From contig NZ_MTAZ01000004.1 in the NCBI RefSeq assembly GCF_002150785.1, positions 248,001 to 312,000 on the forward strand: a DNA stretch of 64,000 nt, read 5' to 3'. The DNA is from Arenibacter amylolyticus. Its GTDB lineage: Bacteria; Bacteroidota; Bacteroidia; Flavobacteriales; Flavobacteriaceae. The notes under the pieces are model-generated. The model had not been told where the DNA came from, ran no database searches, and saw nothing but the letters and a program-made list of their open reading frames with translations. Position numbers and translations under genes: made by a program. This document shows positions 56,768 through 64,000 of this stretch, piece by piece (position 1 is the stretch's first letter; the number at the start of each line of letters is the position of its first letter).

Positions 56768-57301
56768 TTATACCAGTAGGATTAATTTCCATTCGGTTCC
56801 TTCGGATACGTAGGTAGTAATATCGGTGAAGCCTACGGCGTAATGGGCCTGTAGGGATCTAGGATTTGTAGTGGCTACTTCTGTAATGATGCCTTTAAAC
56901 TGGGGTTGTACCTTCTCTTTCATCCTACTGTAAAGACTTCGGAAAATTCCTCTCTTGCGGTATGCCTTGTCAATACATATTTGACCCATTATCATATAGG
57001 ATTCCGGCTGGGGCACCAAGCGGTTAATCTGGGCAAACATGGGTTTTAATATCTCTATGGCCGTGCTAAAACTTGGATGCATGCAAAGGGCATAGCCCAC
57101 CACCAAATTCCCATCTTTGGCAATAATATGGGGGTGGACCAAGTTCATTTTTTTCAATAATTCAAACGTATGGGATACCGTCACAAACCCCTCTTGTGCC
57201 AATTCTTCCGAACTTAATATACCTGGTCTGTTCTTTTGCTGAAGTTGCAAAATCTGACGTAGTTCGTGGTCCGTAGTGCAAGTAGTGGTGATAATGCCCA
57301 T
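56768..57301 (-). CDS. GNAT-family N-acetyltransferase
   Basis: A 177-residue acetyltransferase-fold protein. The acetyl-CoA loop region is QICIDKAYRKRGIFRSLYSRMK, with an R-K-R-G-I pyrophosphate-binding turn, and the N-terminal segment ELRQILQLQQKN and C-terminal HYAVGFTDITTYVSEG are typical of the fold. The acceptor substrate is unknown. It begins one base after the M61 peptidase stop on the same strand, so the two are cotranscribed. Confidence 0.85.
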   Translation of the reverse strand: MGIITTTCTTDHELRQILQLQQKNRPGILSSEELAQEGFVTVSHTFELLKKMNLVHPHIIAKDGNLVVGYALCMHPSFSTAIEILKPMFAQINRLVPQPESYMIMGQICIDKAYRKRGIFRSLYSRMKEKVQPQFKGIITEVATTNPRSLQAHYAVGFTDITTYVSEGTEWKLILLV

Positions 57302-57302
57302 A

Positions 57303-59111
57303 TTATTCCCTTTTTAGCCAGGCCATTCTATTTTTCAATACCTTCTTACTGGGTTTATCGCCTTCCTTTTCTATCAATTGGATAGTATAAGCCGGATTTC
57401 CCGTCAGAATTACCTGTGTTGTTTTTGGAATACCGTATCGGGTAAAAGCCACTTGCAGGGTATCTCCAACCTTGTATTGGGAAATAATATCCCCAAAATT
57501 CCTATCTGCTGCTAGGGGGGTATTGTTAATGGTACTAATTACATCGCCCCTTTCTAGTCCGGCTTCGTATGCGGGACTCCCAATTTGGGTATTGCGTTGC
57601 ACGATGCCCTCACCCAATTGATCTATGCTTACCCTAGCCCCAAAATAGGGTTGGTCCGTAGCTTGCTTCACCACAACACCAACTGGCTGAAACAAGGCGC
57701 CAAAGTTGGGCATTTCACTTCTATGGATGTAGAAATCAAAGAAATGATCCCCAAACTCCTTCCCGGCGTACTGTACCAAGGTTTTATGTAGGTCGTCTAC
57801 AGTATAGGGGATCTCCTCTTTGCCATAGGTTTCCCAGACCAATTTCATGTAATCGTCCAGGTTTAGGTTGTGTTCCCTAAGGGATAGGTCTAAGGCCAAT
57901 CCCAGCATGCTGCCATAGGAATAATAGGAGATAAAGGTATTATCCCTATTAACGGGATCTACAGAAGTGGCGGCATCTACAAAGGGTGCCTGGTAACTCA
58001 TTTCTATGGGGTTGAAAAATTGGCGGCCTGGGGAGTTCCAAACGTAGTTGAAGGTCCCGCTAAGCCCCTCTATGTATTCTTGGGGGGTAATAATTCCGGC
58101 CCTACACAGTGTTAAGTTGGTGTAGTAACTGGTAAAGCCCTCTGCAAACCATAGCTCTCCGCTCATATTGGCTTCGGCGTAATTAAAAGGCTCTAAAGAT
58201 TGTGGGCGAATCCGTTCTACGTTCCAGATATGGAAAAACTCATGGGAAACCGTCCCAATATTTCTCCTCATACCGCCTTGTGCCAAGCCTAGGCTACTGG
58301 TAAGAATGGTAGAGTTGCGATGTTCCATTCCATCTCCGGAGGCATTGGGAAGATAGCAGGCCAAAAAGGTATACCTGCCAAAATCGAAGTTAGGTAGCTC
58401 TCCAAAAATATCTTTTTGTGCTAGCACTACTTTTTTAACTTTCTCAAAATAGGTGTCTAATTCCGCTTCCGTACCCTGGTGGTGCAGCACAAACTCTATA
58501 GTCTGACTTTTGCCATTTTGGACCACCTCAAATTGACGAAGGGAAAAGTCACTAACTTCTATAGGACTATCCATAAAATACTGAAAATTGGGCGCCTTGA
58601 ATTTGGTTTCCGAGAGTTTTTCCAATTGGGTAGCTACCTTCCAATTAAGGTCTTCGCGCAGCACTATGTCTACCAATATTTCCCTATCGGGCAATGCCGG
58701 GGAATAGATGAACGTAGCTGGTATGTTTAAATGCGCGTGTGTTTCATCTACTTGGGAGTAGGTACCATCCCCTCTGTCCGCATACAGGGTATAGTTAATG
58801 TTTACTTCTCCGTTATGGCCTGTAATATCCCATTGATATGGGTTGGGTCTGTGTACTTTTAATTCTTTTCCTGTACCATCGGTAGCCTGAAAATTATACA
58901 CGTTTTTGGCAAATTCGTGAATGGCGTAGCGTCCGGGGGAGGACCGGCCCATGCGCACGGAAAAAGTTCCGGCATCCAGGTGGGTAAAGGAGGCTTCAAT
59001 AGCAGCTTCGTGGTGCACTGCATTTTCAAAGGATAGTTGGTACTCAATGGCCTGCGCTTGCAGTTGTACGGATAAAATTAGGGCCCACACAGCCAATGCA
59101 ATATTTTTCAT
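57303..59111 (-). CDS. M61-family glycyl aminopeptidase-like protease with PDZ domain
   Basis: A 602-residue exported metalloprotease with a signal peptide (about 1-20), an N-terminal beta domain, a gluzincin core with HEFFH (His290, Glu291, His294) and probable third ligand Glu324 in WFAEGFTSYY, and a C-terminal PDZ domain (about 490-570, IGSPAYEAGLERGDVISTIN). This layout matches M61 enzymes that trim N-terminal Gly or Ala from peptides. All metal ligands are present. It is the first gene of a pair with the GNAT gene. Confidence 0.92.
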   Translation of the reverse strand: MKNIALAVWALILSVQLQAQAIEYQLSFENAVHHEAAIEASFTHLDAGTFSVRMGRSSPGRYAIHEFAKNVYNFQATDGTGKELKVHRPNPYQWDITGHNGEVNINYTLYADRGDGTYSQVDETHAHLNIPATFIYSPALPDREILVDIVLREDLNWKVATQLEKLSETKFKAPNFQYFMDSPIEVSDFSLRQFEVVQNGKSQTIEFVLHHQGTEAELDTYFEKVKKVVLAQKDIFGELPNFDFGRYTFLACYLPNASGDGMEHRNSTILTSSLGLAQGGMRRNIGTVSHEFFHIWNVERIRPQSLEPFNYAEANMSGELWFAEGFTSYYTNLTLCRAGIITPQEYIEGLSGTFNYVWNSPGRQFFNPIEMSYQAPFVDAATSVDPVNRDNTFISYYSYGSMLGLALDLSLREHNLNLDDYMKLVWETYGKEEIPYTVDDLHKTLVQYAGKEFGDHFFDFYIHRSEMPNFGALFQPVGVVVKQATDQPYFGARVSIDQLGEGIVQRNTQIGSPAYEAGLERGDVISTINNTPLAADRNFGDIISQYKVGDTLQVAFTRYGIPKTTQVILTGNPAYTIQLIEKEGDKPSKKVLKNRMAWLKRE

Positions 59112-59293
59112 AAGGAAATGCTTAATTTTAGAGCTATAAAGGAGGCCCTTATTCCATGCCTCTAGTTGCGAATATACTATTTAAACAGGAAATATTACAT
59201 TAGATATATGGTGGAGCTTCCCCAAAATTTGTAGACTAAATTTTTGGAGAGGAAAAGGAAGAATGCCTTTTTAAACATAACAACCTTGCTCAT

Positions 59294-59419
59294 ATGGCAG
59301 CTAGATTACAAGGATTGAAGAATGGGGGTGGGAAGGAGCGACTCCAATGTTATTTACACGGTGCCAATGCCAGCGAAGAAATAAGTGACCTATTAAATAC
59401 CTTGCTTAAATTGTTTTAA
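59294..59419 (+). CDS. Possible 41-residue small protein coupled to DUF2007 gene
   Basis: An ATG at 59294 opens 41 codons ending at TAA one base before the ATG of the DUF2007 gene, the spacing expected of a translated upstream gene. The product is mixed and soluble: a basic Gly-rich start (LQGLKNGGGKERLQ), then an amphipathic helix (SEEISDLLNTLLKLF). I do not recognise it. It may be a leader peptide or a true small protein, or chance. Confidence 0.42.
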   Translation: MAARLQGLKNGGGKERLQCYLHGANASEEISDLLNTLLKLF

Positions 59420-59420
59420 A

Positions 59421-59816
59421 ATGGGAGTAATAAAACATCCAGAATTTTATACCCTTGCTACTTTTGAGTATGTGGCCGATGTCCATATCCTGAAAGGAAG
59501 GTTGGAATGGGAGGGGATACCTGTGTTTTTGCGGGATGAAAATACCCTAAATTCCGATCCCATGATTAGCAATGCGATTGGCGGGGTAAAGCTTCAGGTG
59601 TATTTTACGGACAAGGAGAGAGCTACCGATATTTACAATGAAATACGGGCCTATGCTAGGGACGATCATGGTAACCTAAGGAGCTGTCCCAATTGCAAGG
59701 CTCAGCGAATGGAAGCCTATTTTAAGCGGGAAGGCCTATTCTATAAACTTTTCCCATTTTTCGAAAAAAGAAAGTATAAATGTTTAAATTGTGAAATCAT
59801 AACCAAACCACAATAA
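59421..59816 (+). CDS. DUF2007-type protein with C-terminal zinc ribbon
   Basis: A 131-residue cytoplasmic protein. The N-terminal part matches the DUF2007 (putative signal-transducing) domain: TLATFEYVADVHILKGRLEW, and IPVFLRDENTLNSDP. The C-terminal part has two CxxC pairs (CPNCKAQRM and KCLNCEI) that could hold a zinc ion. DUF2007 resembles GlnB-like folds; its ligand is unknown. It lies between the small ORF and bioD with one-base gaps on each side, so it shares their transcript. Confidence 0.82.
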   Translation: MGVIKHPEFYTLATFEYVADVHILKGRLEWEGIPVFLRDENTLNSDPMISNAIGGVKLQVYFTDKERATDIYNEIRAYARDDHGNLRSCPNCKAQRMEAYFKREGLFYKLFPFFEKRKYKCLNCEIITKPQ

Positions 59817-59817
59817 A

Positions 59818-60429
59818 ATGAAGCAATTTTTTGTTACCGGAATATCTACTGGCGTGGGCAAGACCCTAGCCGCTGCCATACTGGTAGAAGCATTGGAGGC
59901 AGACTATTGGAAGCCGGTACAAACCGGGGAGGATAGGGATAATGATACCGTTGCCAAATTGATATCTAACTCCAAAACCGTAATCCATAAAAACAGTTAT
60001 GCTCTAAAAGAACCCATGAGTCCGCATGCAGCGGCCGATTTGGAAGGAGTGCATATAGATCCTAATAAGATTGTAGAACCCCTTACGAAGCGCTCCCTGG
60101 TAATTGAGGGGGCCGGTGGGTTGCTAGTGCCCTTGAACGATTCCGATACCATCCTAGACATCATTATGCCTACTTATAAAGTAATTGTGGTCTCCAGGCA
60201 TTATTTGGGAAGCATTAACCATTCCTTGCTAACCATTCAGTGGTTGCAAACAAAGGGTTATGATGTGGCTGTGTTATTTAGCGGCGATGAAGATGCCTAC
60301 ACGGAGGAGTTAATCATCAAAAAAACTAAAGTGCCTGTAATCGGGAGAATTGAGGAAGAAGCTTATTTTGATAAGGAGGTAATTAAAAAATATGCAGACA
60401 AGTTTAGGGATGCCCTGCTAGCCCTTTAA
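59818..60429 (+). CDS. bioD: Dethiobiotin synthetase
   Basis: A 203-residue P-loop enzyme forming dethiobiotin from diaminopelargonate, CO2 and ATP. The P-loop is GISTGVGKT (8-16), the substrate stretch is YWKPVQTGEDRDNDT and the metal-binding Glu is in VIEGAGGLLVPL. It is slightly short but complete. Its start is one base after the DUF2007 stop. No other bio gene is in the window, which is odd because bioD often sits with bioA or bioF. Confidence 0.94.
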   Translation: MKQFFVTGISTGVGKTLAAAILVEALEADYWKPVQTGEDRDNDTVAKLISNSKTVIHKNSYALKEPMSPHAAADLEGVHIDPNKIVEPLTKRSLVIEGAGGLLVPLNDSDTILDIIMPTYKVIVVSRHYLGSINHSLLTIQWLQTKGYDVAVLFSGDEDAYTEELIIKKTKVPVIGRIEEEAYFDKEVIKKYADKFRDALLAL

Positions 60430-60712
60430 ATCAGCAAAAACCCAGCCAGAAAAGTTGGGTATTGTTAAGCCTAGCGTTGGGAGTATGAAGGCTGCGGCAC
60501 CAAGAGCTTGCTCCCGTCCCGTTTGTAGCCTATGATCACCAGCCCAAACAAATAAAAAGCTACTGCTGAATGCGGCTGGCTTTGGGGGTGATTCGGTTAG
60601 TGTACTTGTAGGTAGTATATAGCATAGCCTCCTACATATAGGGTGGTTTGGGAGCCTATTGGCCAATCTTGGCTATCGTTTTAAATACGAGAGCGATGGC
60701 TTATAGGGGTTT
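60430..60712. other. Convergent spacer between bioD and the histidine kinase gene
   Basis: About 283 bases with no ORF I trust. A weak acccag-type hairpin near 60440-60460 could end bioD; nothing stronger is visible. Confidence 0.35.
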
Positions 60713-62800
60713 TTATGAGTAAGACGGTAGGTGTAGGGTAAAGGTGGTGCCTTTGTTCAAAGTGCTTTCCACTTCAATGGAACCGTTCATGGCCTCTACC
60801 TGAACTTTCACCAAATAAAGTCCGAGACCTTTTCCGCTAGCCGTACCGCTTAATCTTCCGTACATATCAAAGATTTTTTTTCTGCGCTCGTCGTTTAGGT
60901 CCATTCCTGCACCATTGTCCAATATGGTGATCTCCGTGCCTCCCAAAGAGTTTGGAGTTGCATTGATGCTAACGTTAAGGGGTCTCTCTCTAGATTTATA
61001 TTTTAGGGAGTTGATTATTAAGTTGTAAAAAATGTTGGTGAAATAACTTTTTAATCCATAAACATGAACCGAAGGGCCAATGTTTAGATCTATCTTGGCC
61101 TTTGTTCTCTCTATTTCCGAAGAAATTAGGATGAGAACATCCTCGATAATTTTCTTCAACTCTATTCTTTCCAATTCGCTTTGGGAAAAGTTTTTTAGGG
61201 ATAGGGAGTGGTTTAGATCTTTGATGGTTCCATCTAGCTTATTTACAGTTTGGTGGATCATTTGGATGATGTCCTCTTTCTTTTCGCTGCTACTATCTTC
61301 ATATAGTTGCAATAAGCTTAGAATGGTGGTAATAGGGCCTCTTACATTATGCGATACGATGTATACGAAGTTTTGTAGTTCCCTGTATTGACGGATTATC
61401 TGTTGCTGGGATTTTTCTAACAGGGTGAGGTCTTGGGTGGTTCCCGAAACCCGAACCAGGGCATTGTTCTCATTGAAATATGCCTTCCCCATATGCCGCA
61501 TATACCTTGTGCTGCCATCGTCTAGCAGTATTCTGTTAGAGAGGCTAAAAGCGCCATCCTCGTCTAAGGAACTGCACAGGGTTTTCTTAAAGTCTTTCCT
61601 GTCCTCTTCATGTATTTGGGAAAGAAGAGTCTTGTAACTGGGATTAAAGGAGGTGGCGTCCTTCCCCATAATGGTGTATAGTTGTTGCGACCACTTAATT
61701 TTGTCATTGGTGAGGTCCCAGTCCCAACTTCCAATATTGGCTATTTTTTGAGCTTCTAATAGCGAGTTTTTGCTTTCCTGTAATTTGTATAAGGTTATTA
61801 CGCGTTGGGTAATATCATTTTGATATACGCTACAGCCAGTAATTGCATTCCTTTTGTCTCTAATGGGAATAAAAGTGAGTTCGTAGTAATAGGTTTCACT
61901 ATCTAACTCCATCTTTGTTTCAATGGAAAAATACTCCCCGGAAAGTGCGCGGTCGTAATAGTCTTTTATGTGCTGTGGTTTCTTAGTATCATAGGGGAAG
62001 TCCAAAATATTCTCTCCTATTTTAGGGGCGTTTTGGTAAAATTTAGACCTGTGATGCACAAAGGCAGAATTATGGAAAATTAGTCGGTATTCCCTATCCA
62101 TGGTCCAAATCTGATTTTTGGTGCTTTCCATGATAGCGTGGAGGTGTTGGTACTGTAAATCCTTTTCTTTGGAAAGGAGTCGTACTGCATCAATGATGTC
62201 TTTTACATAGAAGCGGTACAGTATCCATATCAGTAAAATAAAGACCCCCGTTAAAAGGATGATAATATACTTAAACCTGGAAAGTTCTAGAGCCAATTCC
62301 TTTTCTAGCATGGCAACTAGGGCGTCTATGCCTAACACGTATCTGTGACCCAAGACATCTACTTGTTGTAATTCCTCATTGGTGAGGGCTGCAATGTCTG
62401 CTTTTTTGGCAATCTCATAGAGTTGTTGGTGATAGGGGGTGATGGCTTTAAAAATGCTGTCCATCTCTTTAGAAAGTACAGCGGCTTCTAAGTGGGACTC
62501 CTTCTTCTCTAGGGACTGGTGCATTTGATGCCAAGTTGCTGCGTCTTGTTTTAATTTAGGTAAATGGCTTTCGGAAACCTGGGTGGCATAGATTCCCTTG
62601 AGGACTTTTTGGCTCATCATTCGTTGTTGCCCGGCAAGATTGATAATTTTAACATCGTAGCCCCGCTGGTTAAGGGCTATATAGAATCCAAGGATAAGAA
62701 GTAAGGTCCCCGCAAAAATGATCGCAAAACTCCTGGTGATCGACTTTTTTATGGTAGCGAATGATGGTTTGGGCCTTAATGGAAAAACTGCTCTCGGCAT
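60713..62800 (-). CDS. Membrane histidine kinase with PilJ-like sensor and two PAS domains
   Basis: A 695-residue sensor kinase. A first membrane helix (about 22-46, RSFAIIFAGTLLLILGFYIAL) is followed by a type IV pili methyl-accepting (PilJ/NarX-like) periplasmic domain (INLAGQQRMMSQKVLKGIY), a second helix (about 177-198), and two PAS domains (the second with ANIGSWDWDLTNDKIKWS). The kinase core has the phospho-accepting His484 in VSHNVRGPI and the ATPase boxes NLIINSLKYKS, LDNGAGMD and GKGLGLYLV. The sensed signal is unknown. The response-regulator gene precedes it by 81 bases. Confidence 0.9.
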   Translation of the reverse strand: MPRAVFPLRPKPSFATIKKSITRSFAIIFAGTLLLILGFYIALNQRGYDVKIINLAGQQRMMSQKVLKGIYATQVSESHLPKLKQDAATWHQMHQSLEKKESHLEAAVLSKEMDSIFKAITPYHQQLYEIAKKADIAALTNEELQQVDVLGHRYVLGIDALVAMLEKELALELSRFKYIIILLTGVFILLIWILYRFYVKDIIDAVRLLSKEKDLQYQHLHAIMESTKNQIWTMDREYRLIFHNSAFVHHRSKFYQNAPKIGENILDFPYDTKKPQHIKDYYDRALSGEYFSIETKMELDSETYYYELTFIPIRDKRNAITGCSVYQNDITQRVITLYKLQESKNSLLEAQKIANIGSWDWDLTNDKIKWSQQLYTIMGKDATSFNPSYKTLLSQIHEEDRKDFKKTLCSSLDEDGAFSLSNRILLDDGSTRYMRHMGKAYFNENNALVRVSGTTQDLTLLEKSQQQIIRQYRELQNFVYIVSHNVRGPITTILSLLQLYEDSSSEKKEDIIQMIHQTVNKLDGTIKDLNHSLSLKNFSQSELERIELKKIIEDVLILISSEIERTKAKIDLNIGPSVHVYGLKSYFTNIFYNLIINSLKYKSRERPLNVSINATPNSLGGTEITILDNGAGMDLNDERRKKIFDMYGRLSGTASGKGLGLYLVKVQVEAMNGSIEVESTLNKGTTFTLHLPSYS

Positions 62801-62881
62801 TCGGGAAATTATAATTAGGTTAGTGTTAAGGGAACCTTGACCTAGGGGGCAAAGCAGGTGCTGTGTAAAATATTGAATAAG

Positions 62882-63304
62882 TTAGGACTGGGTGGCCAGG
62901 TGTGAGTAGTCTTTCATTATGCCGGCAATGATCTTGGAATTAAGAGGTTTGGGGATATACTGACGTACTAGGGGATGGCGATTGCTTTTAGAAATATCCT
63001 GGGCGTCTATGGAGGATGATACAATGAACACCTCTAGTAACTGTGCCTTATTTTCCAATTGCCCAATTTTATCCAAAAATTCGAACCCGGTCATCTCGGG
63101 CATATTCAAGTCTAAAAGCACTAGGATCTTGAGATTGTCTTGGAAAAGAAGCGCTTGAATGGCGGTAACGGCCTCGAGCGGATTTAAGTACGATTTAATT
63201 TTCTTTGTGATATGCTGTTTGTTGATCAGAAGCTCGTGAACATGGTTAATAATAGTGTCGTCATCAACAAGGATTACATAATCAAATATAAGTTGGTCTT
63301 TCAT
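62882..63304 (-). CDS. Single-domain response regulator
   Basis: A 140-residue receiver protein with the acidic pocket ILVDDDTIIN (Asp14, Asp15), phospho-acceptor Asp65 in LLDLNMPEMTG and the conserved Lys in IPKPLN. No output domain is attached, so it acts by protein binding or as a phosphate relay. It is upstream of the hybrid-free histidine kinase in the same direction, and probably its partner. Confidence 0.92.
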   Translation of the reverse strand: MKDQLIFDYVILVDDDTIINHVHELLINKQHITKKIKSYLNPLEAVTAIQALLFQDNLKILVLLDLNMPEMTGFEFLDKIGQLENKAQLLEVFIVSSSIDAQDISKSNRHPLVRQYIPKPLNSKIIAGIMKDYSHLATQS

Positions 63305-63850
63305 GATTTGGGGGATTTAAGACTAATTTATTGATTGCAATATATCTACTAATAAGTAAGGGGATTCCTTAGCCCTATATATTTTTGTCGCTCATTTTTA
63401 GTTATACTTTTTTGTTTAAACGTTTTCTTGCTGAAGCATCCAAGGCCTTTTATATCCCTATTCCCGTTACTAAAAACAAGACTGTAATTAGGGGTGTTTT
63501 TTGAAAAGGTTCTTCAACTTCCACTCAAGGCTTCTGTGTTGCTGAATTGTGATGTGGGTATCTACCCTACAAATTGCCAGAAGCGCTGATTGTGAGTGAT
63601 CTCAGCGTAAAGATAGAAATCTTTTTTCATAGGCTTAGGGAATAAGGCTGATATTAATAAAAGAATAGCTGGGGAATGCTTTATTTATACAGGTATTTTA
63701 CCCTGCCTACATGGCTTATAGGAGGGACTGTTATTTTTCTTTTATTTTTAGATTTAAAGGGAAAGTAGGGGTTCCCAGATTTGAAAAAGGGAATGGATTT
63801 TTACTGTTTCTAATGATTTAAAGTTATTTTTGAAGCTTAAATGGACGATG
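63305..63850. other. Long spacer without a recognisable gene
   Basis: I see no ORF worth reporting on either strand. A TATTTTTG promoter-like element (63380-63387, plus strand) and two small hairpins are present: cgctga/tcagcg (63584-63607) and aaagat/atcttt with T (63609-63627). They could bound an RNA of about 230 bases, but the evidence is weak. Confidence 0.35.
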
Positions 63851-63935
63851 GCTTAGGGATTGCAGCGACATCCTTTTTTTATTTCCCGAAGCTAGGCTCG
63901 GGAATAATAAAAGATATAGCGGAAAGCCCGGTCCC
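63851..63935 (+). other. Hairpin element with distinctive flanks, unknown
   Basis: ttcccga (63883-63889) pairs with tcgggaa (63898-63904), and the outer sides atcctttttttat and aataaaagat pair imperfectly to extend the stem. Left flank is ttgcagcgacatcc, right flank is gatatagcggaaagcccgg. I recall very similar flanks around variable hairpins in many flavobacterial spacers, which suggests a recurring RNA or DNA element; this recollection was not checked. An ORF open from 63841 to the window end reads through it and is probably not a gene. Confidence 0.45.
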
Positions 63936-64000
63936 GACTACTTTTATCAGGGAGTATCTGCAAGCTATAGCTAAAGAAGCTTGTTTGCCTTTATGGCTAA

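Noticed and set aside
63919-63931. gcggaaagcccgg, loosely like the conserved start of RNase P RNA
   Set aside because: Other conserved RNase P RNA segments are absent and the match is imperfect; treated as part of the hairpin element.
63841-64000. Open frame of 53 codons running off the right edge
   Set aside because: It reads through the hairpin element, has no recognisable motif and cannot be completed within the window.

Overview
The window reads as a chromosomal segment of a marine-type member of the Flavobacteriaceae (Bacteroidota). Five TonB-dependent receptors, many lipoproteins with flavobacterial signal peptides, Bacteroidota families (DUF4270, DUF5689, DUF3108), promoters of the TAnnTTTG type instead of TATAAT, few clear Shine-Dalgarno sequences, and atpDC standing apart from the other ATP synthase genes all point the same way. 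Base composition is moderately AT-rich and even. I see no rRNA, tRNA, phage, transposase or CRISPR array. It looks like core and peripheral chromosome, not an island.

Layout. 1-9.6 kb: the end of uvrC, a patatin/POTRA/barrel protein, hpd, a candidate small RNA gene (about 4675-4776), then a tight run DUF3108 - tryptophan dioxygenase - M23 lipoprotein - pgi. 9.7-19 kb: a receptor that looks highly expressed, a four-helix membrane protein, a DUF1080 protein, then a divergent module of secreted nuclease facing TonB receptor plus DUF5689/LTD lipoprotein, which I read as a nucleic-acid or phosphate-ester scavenging system. 19-31 kb: catalase and ankyrin partner, omega-amidase, Ig-like lipoprotein, comF, glyS, an iron-type receptor, exonuclease III and an aldo/keto reductase. 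31-41 kb: radA, an esterase-fold protein lacking its serine, panC-panD-flippase on one strand, and a short GT5-like protein, DUF4270 lipoprotein and glmS on the other.

41-48 kb: a receptor paired with an SGNH-hydrolase lipoprotein, then atpD-atpC with an odd tandem-repeat spacer. 47.6-59 kb: mostly minus-strand exported enzymes (amidohydrolase, erythromycin-esterase-like, S10 and M61 peptidases, cupin), a large barrel protein of unknown role, an AraC regulator and a GNAT acetyltransferase. 59-63.3 kb: a coupled trio small ORF - DUF2007 - bioD, and a response regulator - histidine kinase pair. The last 700 bases hold no clear gene but carry a hairpin element with distinctive flanks.

Together the genes describe a heterotrophic aerobe that scavenges polymers and esters at the outer membrane, degrades aromatic amino acids (HPPD, TDO) and makes pantothenate, biotin and amino sugars. 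The best candidates for undescribed biology are the three-hairpin RNA gene near 4.7 kb, the nuclease/receptor module, the receptor/SGNH pair, and the hairpin element at the right edge. Function calls rest on motif recognition from the sequence and memory of families; no search was run.
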